Shown: piece by piece, positions 45,294 to 57,700 of the stretch
How the letters are laid out: the number at the start of each line of letters is the position of its first letter
Position numbering within the stretch: position 1 is the first letter of the stretch
Source of the DNA: Ophiura sarsii
Taxonomy: Eukaryota; Echinodermata; Ophiuroidea; Amphilepidida; Ophiuridae
Reading direction: 5' to 3'
Length of the DNA stretch: 64,000 bases
Assembly: GCA_035610835.1 (NCBI GenBank)
Contig: CM069454.1
Coordinates: 68,334,291-68,398,290, forward strand
Made by a program: the position numbers and the translations under genes
The notes under the pieces: model-generated
Database searches by the model: none
Told to the model about the DNA's origin: nothing
The model's input: only the letters and a program-made list of their open reading frames with translations

Positions 45294-47199
45294 AAACTAC
45301 AATCACAAAGATTCAGGATTGGGCAAATTGGTAATTTTAACCGGTACCAGGGCCGGTACGCGGTATGAGCAAACAAGAAGAGTCTTAAAAAGACAAACAT
45401 CGCTCAGGAGGGGGTAAATCTGTATAATAAAATTGGGCAATATGAATTTATTGTTCGTTTCTACCAGGAAGGTATGTTCATAAACTTCATTTAAGTATTG
45501 CTTTTGAACAAATACTACATTTACATTGTCGTCATAAACTGTTCACAGAATACATAGGCCTAGTTATTTTATGTGAAAAAACTTTGACACATTTTGATCA
45601 CCCTGTATTTTTGTTTGACAATTAACGACCACCATGACTGGAAGGGCCTTGGCTTTGGATTCTAAAATCTTTAGTTCTATTCTTATTTAAAGTTACTACG
45701 ATAAACTAGGATATATACAGTAAATTACATTTCCTTGTAATAATTCTTTTGTTACACTGTAAATATATTGAATTCATGGGGTCACTTTTCGTATAGCGAA
45801 AAACATCCAAATCGATGCTGTGTTTACGTTTACGTTTACGTTTACGTTTACGTTTACGTTTACGTAGATACTTGGCAAAGTCCTTCTGTCAGGATGTAGA
45901 TGCCAAGGAGAGTAGCAGTGTGTACTGGTATAGGACGCATCTCAACCAACTGTGTGTCTACTGAGCTAACTTGAGCTGTGTATAACGTATGAATGCCATA
46001 CACGTGTCCACATAAAGCTAAAGTAATTTTCTTTCTTAAAATCTACGTTTTATATTTTTAGAAAAATATATGCCCGCGTCATTTAATATTTTACTTTTCC
46101 ATCCTATTATTTCACGATTCCCCAACACAGTAAAGAATAACAACATTATTGTCAAATTCACCAAGTGCACGCGTTTTTACGGGGCATGTATTCAGCTCGC
46201 TAGACTTTATCCTCCAGTCGTACAATACGCTCCACTGCTGCGTTTGCTGTTGTGACGACTGGAAATGTTCCAGCCCAAATGACGGAGCACTTTTTGACAG
46301 CAATTTGCTTACCGCGCGAGCTGCGCCTTGCACAAACACGCGCATTGGTAGGGCACTTACGCACACGCGGGGGCGCACATTCATGACATCCATTTAAAAC
46401 ACGGCCACGCCCGGCTGAATCATGAGCACGTTGATTTATCATGCATTTAAATTCATTTTTGTTTACTAGCAAAACCGCCGCTTTCTTTCGACAGAAGCAA
46501 GCCTGCATTGCAGCTGTTTACATACCGGGTTGTTGGTCAATATTTTGCGATGTACATATTTTCACATACCTAAAATAAATGAAAGAAACTCCCAAACCTA
46601 AGTTTTAAAAGGCCTGCTGCTGCGCTGTCCCCTGTTTTTCCTTCTTTTTTCGAAAAGATTAAACCAATAAGTGTTTATGATTTCCAATATCGGCCGGTAA
46701 ATGGCAGTAGGCCGTGAGCTGCTGCGGGCATGTAAAAGTCTGATAAAGTGATAAGGCCAACAAAAAGAAATGTTGTGTTGCCCTCAAGTGCCAAACATTT
46801 AAAATCGGGTCGGTCGGTCGGACATTTAAAAAAAAATTAAAAAATCAATTTTTTTTTTGCTGAAAAATATATGGTTTTAATATATGAATGATGTCAAGAC
46901 AAAATTGGTATAGGCCCATATTTGTTTGTTTACACGGTTGGTCCTTACGGACACAGTGACACACGTTTGGGTCCTGAAGGGACCAGGCTCAAGCAAAATG
47001 CTCGAGGCAGGCTTAAAAAGCATTACAAAAGCATGCTGGCTAAATGAAATGAAAGTAAGAAAAGATGGAAGAAAAGAACGAAGTTAAAAGAGCCACTCCC
47101 AACAAATAAAGTGAACAATTTTGCTGTGAGCCTTTAGTAGACATGAGAAAAGAATAGATGTCAATTGAACATGAATTTTTGCATGAAGGCGTACGAAGC
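45294..47199. other. unassigned; (TTTACG)7 microsatellite at 45823-45864
   Basis: Sequence upstream of XRCC1. A perfect run of seven TTTACG units is present. 46140-46520 is richer in CpG than its surroundings and could be a promoter-like region, but no coding exon is recognised. The overlapping open frames there have no homology that I know. GGTCGGTCGGTCGG at about 46806 is a short repeat seen in variant form near 57270, 59050 and 60232. Confidence 0.45.
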
Positions 47200-48240
47200 T
47201 GGCACAGTAAGGCGTACTATAAGCTGGCGCAGGAGGCTTCATACAGAGCTGATGCACTTACTAGGCCTACAAAGCTGGCGCAGGAGGCCCATATAGAGCT
47301 GGCGCAGGAAAGCGTACAATACTAAGGTAGCGCAGGAAAGCGTAAACATTTTGCAGGAAAGCGTAAAGGTATCGCAGGAAAGCGCAAATGTATCCGAGAA
47401 AAGCGCAAAGGTATCGCAGGAAAGCGCAAAAGTATCGCAGGAAATTGTACAAAGGTAGCGCTAAAAGGAGTTCGAAGGTAGCCCTGGAAGGCGTACGAAG
47501 GAATGCAGGAAAGCGTGCAATACTAAGGTAGCGCAGGAAAGCGTAAACATTTCGCAGGAAAGCGTAACGGTATCGCAGGAAAGCGCAAATGTATCGGAGA
47601 AAAGCGCAAAGGTATCGCAGGAAAGCGCAAAGGTATCGCAGGAAAGCGCAAAGGGAAAGCGTAAAGGTATCGCAGGAAAGCGCAAATGTATCGGAGAAAA
47701 GCGCAAAGGTATCGCAGGAAAGCGCAAAAGTATCGCAGGAAATTGTACAAAGGTAGCGCTAAAAGGAGTTCGAAGGTAGCCCTGGAAGGCGTACGAAGGA
47801 ATGCAGGAAAGCGTGCAATACTAAGGTAGCGCAGGAAAGCGTAAACATTTCGCAGGAAAGCGTAACGGTATCGCAGGAAAGCGCAAATGTATCGGAGAAA
47901 AGCGCAAAGGTATCGCAGGAAAGCGCAAAGGTATCGCAGGAAAGCGCAAAGGGAAAGCGTAAAGGTATCGCAGGAAAGCGCAAATGTATCGGAGAAAAGC
48001 GCAAAGGTATCGCAGGAAAGCGCAAAGGTATCGCAGGAAAGCGCAAAGGTATCGCAGGAAAGCGCAAAGGTATCGCAGGAAAGCGTACAAAGGTAGCGCT
48101 GGAAGGCGTTCGAAGGTAGCGCTGGAAGGCGTTCGAAGGTAGCGCCGAAGGCGTACGAAGGAATGCAGGAAGGCGTACGAAGGAGTGCAAGAAAGCGTAC
48201 GAAGGAGTGCAAGAAAGCGTATAAATGGCACAGGAGGAAG
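47200..48240. repeat. minisatellite of 21-bp units with 298-bp higher-order repeat
   Basis: The basic unit is AGGTATCGCAGGAAAGCGCAA with variants (ATGTATCGGAGAAAAGCGCAA, ATTTCGCAGGAAAGCGTAA). A compound block with GAAATTGTACAAAGG recurs at 47441 and 47739, i.e. a 298-bp higher-order period. The edges use diverged units (GAAGGCGTACGAAGGA). Long minus-strand frames (Phe/Leu/Arg/Ala-rich) and a plus-strand Ser/Gln/Lys-rich frame are products of the 21-bp period. Confidence 0.95.
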
Positions 48241-50840
48241 CCTGCATGAAGAGCATGAAGCCGCTACACAAATCTGTGGAGGTTATGAATGGCATAAATT
48301 GACTAACTAATTAGTAATACTATCATGGTATCTGTGGAAAAGTAGGCCTAAAAAGTGTCCCCTCTCTAGCTCTAGGCTTTAAAAAGGGTCTCCCTAGTCC
48401 CCACCCTACCTAGGCCTATAAGGCCAGCCTAAGCTCCCGCCTATAAGCTATACCGTACGTCATGTAAATGTATGAACTATTACTACTAGCCTACTTAGGC
48501 TATTTAGGCCTAGTAAATAATACACAAAAAGTACTTACCTCGTAAGACGTAGTGGTAAAGCCTAGCCCTAGGCTGGGCATGAACAACACTTATTTATGTC
48601 AAAGTTATTATAAAGTAGGAGAATCATCTGGCCGGCCGGTACAAAGCTTTAAAAAAGGCTTGTTTATCATCAATGTCAATTAACGAGAGCAGCAGTCGCT
48701 CAACTCACAACACAGAACAGTCGAACTAGCACTAGGCTATGTATGCCTAGAATTGTTTGTTTTCTAATTACCGAGGAACAGCATAATTATAATCCGGCAC
48801 AATTCTGTTGATTTGACGCTGATCGTAAATTAAATCTGCTGTAAATGTAAACAAACAATGCGAGCTAAAATCTGGCCATCTGGGATCTGCTGACTACTTC
48901 GCGAGAAGTGTGTGGTTGAGTTGAGGAGGTACGGGAATGGTTCGAGTTTGTGTTTTAATGTAATCTTTCTTTACAGAAGAGGCTTCTTTAGGTGTATAAC
49001 TTCCCAAAAATCAATAGGTTTACTCTTTTACTAATCGTCAACATCTCCTGAACCAAGTCCATAGCTGAACCATCATCCACCGGCGCCGCGAGCCGCGCCG
49101 CGTCGTGCCGGCAGATCTGCGTGACATGCATTTGATTTATGTAAATAAAATCACAATTCCGATTTTATGTGCTCCTTCTATTTTCACGCTTTGTGACCAG
49201 TCCAGGGATACTATTAACTTTGGGATAGGAAAGTAGTATACCAACGTACGTAACGAAAACGGACCTTTTGCATATTTGAATAAATTATGGTTATCGTCCG
49301 GAATGTGTCGGTGACCGGCGTTTAACGCGTTTAACAATGTTTAACCAGGTTTAACGGCAGGTTAAACGGCATGTTAGTCAGCATAGGTTTGGGGGCGCTG
49401 CAGACGACGGTGGCCACCAGGGGGGGAAGGACATCGTTTTATTTTGTTACTAAATTTGGGGGATTTTCCAAGGATATTTCCAAAATTGCGACATGGCGAA
49501 TTGTATTTTGTACACAAGTCTATGGGATAGATTTTCGTAGAGACCAATATTAACCGACTGATTGTATTTAATTGGCCCGTGGGCCACGTCTTTTTATAGT
49601 CTTAACTGGAAGATAAAGACTTTAACTTGCATTTTCAAGAAAAAACAAGCGTGGCCCACGGGACGTTTTTTAGCAAAAAGACATTAAAGAACTGCTATTT
49701 TGACAGTTTTCCTTCAAATTACGAAAAACCCGTTACAATGTTTAGTGTCTCTTCATCAGACTTTGCTTATCACTGAGCAATATCGCAATACGTCGTTATA
49801 CGAACAGAACACAGATATTCTAAAGAGACTGAATTATGATCCGGTCACACAGATTGATGCGGGGACGAGTGTAGAGCCTGGCCCTGACGAGTGATGTTGT
49901 TGACACCACAACTGGATTTAAACAATTCTACAACAACATATAAATAAGCTACTGATTGTACGACAGAGAGGTTAACAATAACAGTATATAAGGTGAGTTG
50001 ACACACGCACATGAGTCGTAACATTGATTGCTTTTCATAGGCTGTGTGTGTCTCCAGAAACTCCGAATTCGGAGGGTCTGCGTGTGTATTGCAGAATGTA
50101 CACACTTGATGCTTGATGTGGTGGTAATTACTATAGAGCTTAGCCTTAAACAGCTAAACTGGAATGTATCAGGGAGGGTCAAATTGTTGTTGTGACGCCC
50201 CGTGTACGCCCGGGGGGGGGGGGGGGGGCAGTCAAACATAATGGTGTACACATGCGTGACCAATTTTTTTCCAGACACCCCCTAAACAAGTTTTACCCTG
50301 CAAGCAAAATTACCCCCTAAACAAGTTTTTAGCGCGCTTTCCTTACAAATTTTGACCCCTAAACAAGTTCTTGCCAGAATATGACCCCTAAACAAGTTTT
50401 GTCTATTTAACGGGGAACAAAATAAGTTACCCTAAACACGTTCGACCTGTATTTTAAGCCGGGATTTTAAGCCACCCTTTTTCTTGAAAATCAGCGTTTT
50501 TGATACCCTTAACCGGCTTAACGCGTGACGCGTCCAACACTGAAAAAACACCCCTTTTTACGCGTTTTTTTGGTCACGCATGTGTACAACATTATGTTTG
50601 ACTGGCCCCCCGTGCGTGTACGGTCTCCGCAGGGCGGAGCACCATCATTTGTACGTCCCTGTTGTTACAGTCCCGGCCATGGCCGTGACACGATTTATTT
50701 TTTTACTAGTCAATATTTGTAAAATTTATTTATTTCGTTTTAATACGGAATAAAGCAAAACTCACTGAATAAAATGATTTTAAAAAAAAGAAGAAAAAAA
50801 GTCAACTGATTTTACCATGAGACCAGCGTTTGCGTTAAGT
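48241..50840. other. unassigned sequence
   Basis: Contains a short CpG-rich patch at 49075-49125, a poly-G run at 50212-50228, and repeats of CCCCTAAACAAGTTTT at 50280-50440. A plus-strand 64-codon frame at 49700-49894 has no recognisable family. A minus-strand donor-like ACGAG/GTAAGTAC at 48540 could end an untranslated exon, but nothing confirms it. Confidence 0.4.
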
Positions 50841-50849
50841 GGTTGCCCG

Positions 50850-51025
50850 GTTGCCCGGGACACCCAGAATTAGCACCGGGCAACCAACATGTACTTATTG
50901 GGCAACCAATTTGTTTACAAGAAGTGAAACACTTAACACATGCATTTCAATATTTTACAGAACGGGCAACCAAAAAATCTGCCGGGCAACCATAATTTCC
51001 TGCTTGGTTGCCCGGCGGGCAACCT
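50850..51025. repeat. cluster of GGGCAACC motifs
   Basis: GGTTGCCCGG or its complement occurs at least seven times within 180 bp in both orientations, giving several possible short hairpins. No terminal structure was found. Confidence 0.7.
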
Positions 51026-51064
51026 GATTTTTTTCTTTAATTCGGACGCTGCATGAGACCATCA

Positions 51065-51860
51065 TAGTCCGGACGGCACGCTTTATAAAGGGTGGGACTC
51101 CAGAAATCAAAAAATCAACAAAAGGGTGGGGGTCAGAATATTTCTGATATAAAGGGTGTAGCTGTATAAAGGGTGGAGATAAAATAAAAAGGGTGGGGGT
51201 TAATTCCACGCGGAGAATAATTTTGATTTTAAACAGTCGCCATCTTGAAATTGACAAGATTGAGCGCCAGCTATTGTTGAAATTGTGACATTTTTTCAAA
51301 GTGGAAACTCGCTGTGAGCTTACGAAAGTGTCGTACGTGCGAAATATCACATTTTAGCGAGCATAAAAGTACCAAAAATGCACTGATTTGATGAAATAAA
51401 TTCATTTCAAATGAATTTCCTCTATAAACTTGCATTAAATAATCGTGATTTAGCCGACAAGGTGGTTTTTAAGTAAGCTTATTTTTATTTATTTTCAATT
51501 ATTTCTTTTTGATGAATAATTTCGGAAATCCCGGGACCCGCCCGAAAAACAATAACGGATCCCGGGATTACGAATTCCCAGCCCTATAGCAGACAGACGA
51601 GTAGATAAAATATTACAAGCAGAAGAGATATCATAACACTTGAAACTATTAAACAATTTCAAGAATTCTGTTTCTGTTACTTTGTCCTTTCTTCCAATGA
51701 GTGCCTTTTCAAATTTGAATGCACAAAATGATCAAAATGTCCTCTTTTTGGTATAAAGGGTGGGGGTTGAATATTCCCAAATAAAAAGGGTGGCTCTGTA
51801 AAAAGGGTGGGGCAAAAATAAAAAGGGTGGGGGTCTGACCCCTGTCCGGACAGTGACCAT
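51065..51860. repeat. region bracketed by GTCCGGAC with AAAGGGTGGGGG clusters
   Basis: AAAGGGTGGG-type motifs cluster at 51085-51200 and again at 51750-51835. GTCCGGAC is present just outside each cluster (51068, 51845). The symmetry suggests an element with clustered subterminal repeats, but no clear TIR could be drawn. Confidence 0.45.
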
Positions 51861-52280
51861 ACAAATGTTGACTCCCTAAAAAAAGAAAAATCGCGGCCGG
51901 GACAAAGTGTACGTCGCCGCGCGCTGTACGGTCCCAGCCCCCCTTAGCTGGGACAAAGTGTACAGCGGCGTACAGTCCCGGCCCCCCATAGCTGTGACAA
52001 TTTCTGACAAAGTGTAAACCCCAGCTACTGTCCCTGTGTATACATTTTGTGTACCTTGGCGTACGTCCCCACTATGTATGTGTACACACGCCCGGGGTAT
52101 ACATTTGTGTACCAACCCCTACACCCCCACTACATTCCATTCCCCGGCATATTTTTTCCTTTTGTACGTCCCCAGTACACGCCCCCACATAGCCGGGGAA
52201 CATTTTTTGTACGGTCCCCGTCATGTCTCGGGTCCCCGGGCCGGGGATGCAATTAAATAGGTGCATAGTGCATTTAAGTG
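51861..52280. other. unassigned GC-rich stretch
   Basis: Repeats of GGGACAAAGTGTAC and GTACGTCCCC-like motifs at 51900-52250 in both orientations. No credible gene. Confidence 0.4.
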
Positions 52281-52708
52281 CAGGGCCGTCAGAAGGGGGG
52301 TGGGTGCGTTGGGTGCGGACGCACCCCCCTTGAAAATCTCTTCTTTTTTTTTCTTTTCTTTTTTTAAGGTAACACGTTGTTTTATGAATGGAAAATGGGG
52401 TCAATGATGGCACGATACATGAAAATTGTGTCCTAAATTCGCTGTAATGCTCAGAGCTTCCGGGGGCTTCGCCCCCTGGACCCCACCCGTTATTGGCTTC
52501 GCGCCAGAGGCACTCGCGGCATCGCGCCAAGGCGCTCGCATTGTCAGCGTGCGCAGCACTAACACTCTGACGTCATACTACTACTTCCGGTAAAAAATCG
52601 TGAAAACGCACCCCCTTTCCGGTAAAAAATCGTGAAAACGCACCCCCCCTTTCCGGTAAAAAATCGTGAAAACGCACCCCCCTTGGGCAAAAGTTGCTGA
52701 CGGCCCTG
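52281..52708. mobile_element. DNA element with CAGGGCCGTCAG ends
   Basis: The ends CAGGGCCGTCAG and CTGACGGCCCTG are perfect 12-bp inverted repeats, flanked by AAGTG on both sides (52276-52280, 52709-52713). Inside, a 31-33 bp unit (CCGGTAAAAAATCGTGAAAA with CGCACCCC) is repeated three times near the right end. Non-coding. Confidence 0.85.
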
Positions 52709-52919
52709 AAGTGTAACTGTAAATTATGTAAGTGTACATCAAAACAAATATTTGTCGATCGATCATCCAAAGGTTTAACAGTCTAGCAACGCACTGCATT
52801 ACAGAACTACTGGCGCACAATGCTGTCATGGTCACGCAGACGGTGGCATTGACTGCGAGGAAATAATCAAGAATTATTTGCTTTGATTCTGTTTATTAAG
52901 ATCTAAAGTTATAATAAAG

Positions 52920-53200
52920 GTAGTGTTATTATTTTCAACTTGATGTTTTCTATTCTACATGAAGGGTCATCCTTAAAATAGTCATCAAAAGTTGAGTTGC
53001 ATAACTCCAATTGGTTCTTGACAATCCTTTATTTTAGGGGGATAAATTGATTAGACGGAATGAACCATTTTATTCATAAATTTGACTATAATACATACAT
53101 TGTACATGAAATGTAGTCAATTCATGAAGCATTCAGTTTATTCTGCCAAATCAATTATCCCCTAAAAAAATACAGGATTGCCCTTATTTTAGAAGCACAA
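52920..53200. repeat. diverged copy of the 36.1-36.4 kb MITE family
   Basis: CAACTTGATGTTTTCTATTC with TACATGAA, and GAGTTGCATAACTCCAATTG, are the reverse complement of blocks in 36200-36390. The outer ends are not clearly preserved. Confidence 0.6.
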
Positions 53201-53326
53201 GCAGTGCTTTCACTCACCCTATACAAAGGGTGAAATATCCTTCACTTTTGAGTTTCACCCTTGAAAATTTTACTCAATAGTGAAAAATGTTGAAAATTCC
53301 ATTGTTTTCCTGCCTAAAACACTGCA

Positions 53327-53629
53327 CTATAATCAAAACAAAAAAATTGTCGATCACAGCGTCATGATCTGAGTGCTCGCGATCATTACAAATTAAGGTT
53401 GAGCGTGTGTTTGCATGCAGTGTGTTCCAAAACAGTCGCAAGGCAGCGTGTGGTCTTGTTGATTAGGGCCAGCGATTGGTCAATTGCCTATTTGTTTACA
53501 AGTAGTCACATCTTCCAGTTTTACTGCGCCCTTGCCATCGCGAATGACACAGTTACGCACCAGTCGCATGGGACGCTGGGCTGGGGAATCGTGTACACTG
53601 TGATCGATACATTTTTGTTTTGATTATAG
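53327..53629. mobile_element. MITE with CTATAATCAAAACAAAAA ends, copy 1
   Basis: CTATAATCAAAACAAAAA followed by TGTCGATCACAG stands at the left, and its near-complement at the right. The whole 303-bp sequence recurs in opposite orientation at 58611-58907. Both ends resemble each other over 35 bp. Non-coding. Confidence 0.88.
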
Positions 53630-54099
53630 CGCTAATTTGGCCATAATTTTTCACCCTCAAGAATTTTGCCCAGTGAAAACACTGAAGGTGACATGAAATT
53701 TGCACACAAACAAGACATGTGTTATCTGTTAACCACCTTTGACAAAGTTATTTCACTTTGAAAATGTTCCTCAAGTTCGTCTTATATTAATCAATGAATG
53801 TTTCCTTTGGAGGAACAAAAAAACAACCTGGCAGACCGACCCAGGCGTCTATGGAGCATCCGTAACAATCCGTTTATTTGAGCTGACAAATAAGCGATGA
53901 AAAAACCCCTCTTTTACGGCCTGACCAAACCAAACAAACAATCCAGATGAAACTATTCAAAGATCTGACCGAACCAGTTTTTGGTATTTTTCAAGATTTT
54001 TGGATACTTTTTTCTCAAATCATGTAAAATCAGCCATTTTTTCCAGAATTCCAGATTTATGCATTGATTTATTTATTGCTCCAATTAATATTATAATTT
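53630..54099. other. no recognisable feature
   Basis: AT-rich sequence. It starts with TTTTTCACCCTCAAG, which mirrors GAGTTTCACCCTTGA left of the MITE, so the MITE may lie within another decayed repeat. Confidence 0.35.
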
Positions 54100-54300
54100 T
54101 GTCGGTTCAGACTGTAGACTGAAGCCTGTCGGTTAAGATTGCCTCCGTCAGTTGTGTGATTGTCAAAAAACATTGTCGGTTGTGGTCAATAACCGTCATC
54201 GGTTGTGTGATTGTTAATAACTGTCGTCATTTGAGAATGGCATTGTTGTTTAATATTGGCACTGTCGGTTGAGACTAGCACTATGTCGGTTTTTTGAAGA
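54100..54300. repeat. dispersed GTCGGTTGAGAC-type motif repeats
   Basis: GTCGGTT or TCGGTTG occurs at least six times in 200 bp with irregular spacing. It is the reverse orientation of the CAACCGAC repeats at 4690-4770. Confidence 0.6.
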
Positions 54301-54339
54301 GCTCATTTTTCACGCAGGCCTGTTTTGAGACACAATTTG

Positions 54340-54775
54340 GAAAAGTGCGACGTCACCACCTTTTTTTTTTCTCAGAAAAGTGCGACGTCACCACCTTTTT
54401 TTCTCAGAAAAGTGCGACGTCACCACCTTTTTTTCTCAGAAAAGTGCGACGTCACCACCTTTTTTTCTCAGAAAAGTGCGACGTCACCACCTTTTTTTTT
54501 TCTCAGAAAAGTGCGACGTCACCACCTGTTTTTTTTTCTCAGAAAAGTGCGACGTCACCACCTTTTTTTCTCAGAAAAGTGCGACGTCACCACCTTTTTT
54601 TTTTCTCAGAAAAGTGCGACGTCACCACCTGTTTTTTTTTCTCAGAAAAGTGCGACGTCACCACCTTTTTTTTTTTCTCAGAAAAGTGCGACGTCACCAC
54701 CTTTTTTTTCTCTCAGAAAAGTGCGACGTCACCACCTGTTTTTTTTTCTCAGAAAAGTGCGAAGTCACCACCGTT
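54340..54775. repeat. minisatellite of 13 GTGCGACGTCACCACC units
   Basis: Units of 32-36 bp: AGAAAAGTGCGACGTCACCA then CC and a T run of variable length ending CTC. Twelve units have GACGTCACC and the last has GAAGTCACC. Length variation is confined to the T run and a TG insertion (CCTGTTTT). The open frames in all three phases are repeat artefacts. Confidence 0.97.
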
Positions 54776-57700
54776 TTGGGTGGCGGGTTCAAAACATGTG
54801 GCGGGTACTCTACTTTTGCATCATCGAGTCACCTGCCCGACACAAAAGTTACCCGCTATGGGCAGGCGGGCGGGTGCTATTTCCAGCCCTAGGTACATGT
54901 ATACATTTTAACACTAACAGTAGTGGAATGAATAAAATGAAATATGACTTCATTCCTTTTATTCCTTTTTCAAAATGCAGAATGGCAGAAAGATGCAAAT
55001 ACCGACACTAAGGGGATACATCCGGAAAAAAACACCCTCTACAAAAACTTAATGAAGATTTACATACACAAGCAGAGTGCTCATCATTTTCTGCAGTAAG
55101 TATAATTCTGGTTGTTACGCCAATGATAAAGGCTAATTAGGAATGAGATTCATCAGCAAATTGCAGACTGGGAACTGGGAACTGACTGGTGGAGACATCA
55201 CATTGAGATTTGTGCATGAACGTCACCCCAAGTCACAGCTACTGTGGTCCATGACCCTGGGTGACAGGGTATCAATTGAACAGTGGTGGCACCAGCACCA
55301 ACATTTAAATGGTTTGGTTTTAATTGATGCCACTTATTTATAATTTTAATCCTACTAGTAAGACCCTTTATTAAAATAGTAAACATTTAGATAAATTCAT
55401 AACCACCACTTCACAATAAGTCATCAAAATATCGTAACATGAGTAACCAGAATCCTAATCAGTAAAAGATGCTAAAAGTCAAGATTTTGGTTAATTTGCA
55501 ATGTTTAAAGAATCAAATGCTAGTGAATTATGGCTGGACAGAGTGTAACATGTGTTACTAAATATTTTGCCATTTTAAATTGACAAAAAAAGAAAAAAGA
55601 ATTTGAATTATTGTGTTTATAAACCTTATTATATTACTTGCTTACAAGTTACAGTAGTGACCGATTAATTGTAGATTGGTTTAGTTTTAGTTTAAGCAAA
55701 TAAATGTTGGGACATTTTTAGTGCGTCTCAACCCGTAATGCGTGTTACCGATATTCGCAGTGGTCTCACATGAACACGAGCAGCTGATCTTTCATGTTGG
55801 GCATTTTTTACAATACAAAAGATGAAAACTTCATTCAAATTATTCTTACAGAGATGTAGGGAATGGAGATTAAAGAATAGCCTGCTAAAACGTAATACGA
55901 GTTACCAAGGAATCAGCAATTTCATGATTTTAAACTAATTCTTTATGCCTGATTGTTCATTCTTGTAGGATTCCTGCCAGGATCCTACCAACTCAGTCCA
56001 CATGCACAACTCTATAGTAGACTGATGGGACCCAGGCATGTTTGCCAAAACAGATACATTGTAAGGACTTCCTGGAAGATGTCTCCAACAAGTTGAGTGC
56101 CATGCAAAGGAAGATCATGATTTACATGGAGGATTGGTGGATAGCCATTCTTACTCCTATTAACTATATGTGAGTTTGAACTCATTTGGATTTAAATGAG
56201 CATTAAACAGGGTCAGAAATTTGAGAAGAATCCAAGAATCCATTCTCGCCGGTAAAGTTCCGAGAATCCAAGTTGATTCTGGTATTCTATCTAATATTTT
56301 ATTGAATGGAGGAAAATTCATAGATTCTCATCAAATCCTTGGCAATAATCTGAATGGATTCTTGCACCCTTGGACAAACTTCTGAACATGTAAAATATTG
56401 GACAGCTTTAAAACAGTTTCAAGATCTTTACATTTCTGCATTAATTGATTAATTAACCGTAACCCCCGTTTAAGGTTTTTGACTGGGATCCGATTTTTTT
56501 CTTCTTTCTTGTGAATTGTTGGGGTCGGAAAAAGAATCTGTTGCCGTGTGGTGTAGTAGGGTTAGGGTCAGGGATAGCACTGGATCAAAAATGTGAGAGG
56601 TCCAATTACATTTTTCAGGACCCCGTAGGACTTCCAAAAACAAATTTAAGGGGTCCCCCAAGAAATTGAGGGGTCCTGAAGTTTGGGTATTTGAAAATTT
56701 TACTTTTTTATGCGCAGTTTTAATGAATTTATATTGTGAGGAAAGGATGGATATATGTAATTTACAGAATTTCTTAAGGTTTCCATTTCCATACATCGTC
56801 AAATTTAATTAAGGGGTCCCTTCAATTTTGATTGGGACCCCCAAGTCTTTCCAATTTGAAACCTGACGCGTCACTATTAGAAAGTGAGAGGTCTAGGACG
56901 CGCAGACGCGTCAGAATGCGACCCCTGGTTAGGGTTAAGGAAAAGTTCAGGGTTTACCCATCCGGACCCAAGCGTGTACCCCCAACACACCCCTTACTAA
57001 AATGCAATCATCAGCAAGGTGGTACCAGGTTGCGCAACGTTGCACACATTTGTCGCAAGGTTGTGGATGATTGCTGCAAGGTTGTGCAACCTTCTCAGAA
57101 GAACCAAACTGGTTGCGCAAGGTTGTATTTTTTCCAAATTTAACCTTGCGTAAGGTTGCAGAATTGATTGCGATTTTTATAAGGGACACTGCCAAATTAA
57201 ACAAAGAAAGAAACATGTTGGCAAAAAAAGCCACCCGGTCCGGTTGTACAGGCAAACGGACCTCTCAGCTCGGGTCGGTCAGGCTTTTTTCCTTTCATGT
57301 TTTTTCTTGACCATATTTATTGTTTACTTTTTAAAATTCTGTAAATATTTGTTTACAATAACAAGCAAAAGGGGAAGAAAAAAAAAAATTCTAATGCAAT
57401 GGGCCTGTACAACAGGTTTTGTTTTTTTCCTTTATCATGTTTATTGGGAAAGTAAACAAAATTGGGATATTCATTGAATTTGCTGGCACCATCAAAAGCA
57501 ATAATGAAATATTTATATTTGTTATGCAAACTCAAACTAAGTTTTTTCACAAATTGAATTATGTTCCTTGATTCTGTTCTGACATTGGATTGGACGTAGA
57601 ATATTAAGTTGCTGGGGTATTTGTTGCATTTAAACAGTGCCTTTATTAATGCTACAACCCATTTTAAAAAGTAAATATTAGGTAATTCAAACATTTGACC

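Noticed and set aside
45823..45864. Interstitial telomere-like repeat
   Set aside because: The unit is TTTACG, not the TTAGGG used by most animals; it is treated as a plain microsatellite.
46112..46508. Overlapping open frames in a CpG-richer patch upstream of XRCC1
   Set aside because: No recognised domain, splice structure or homology. Possibly a promoter-like patch but not supported as a gene.
54294..55011. Phe/Ser-rich 150-230 codon proteins
   Set aside because: They arise in all three plus frames from the 32-36 bp repeat with T runs, which is incompatible with a single real protein.
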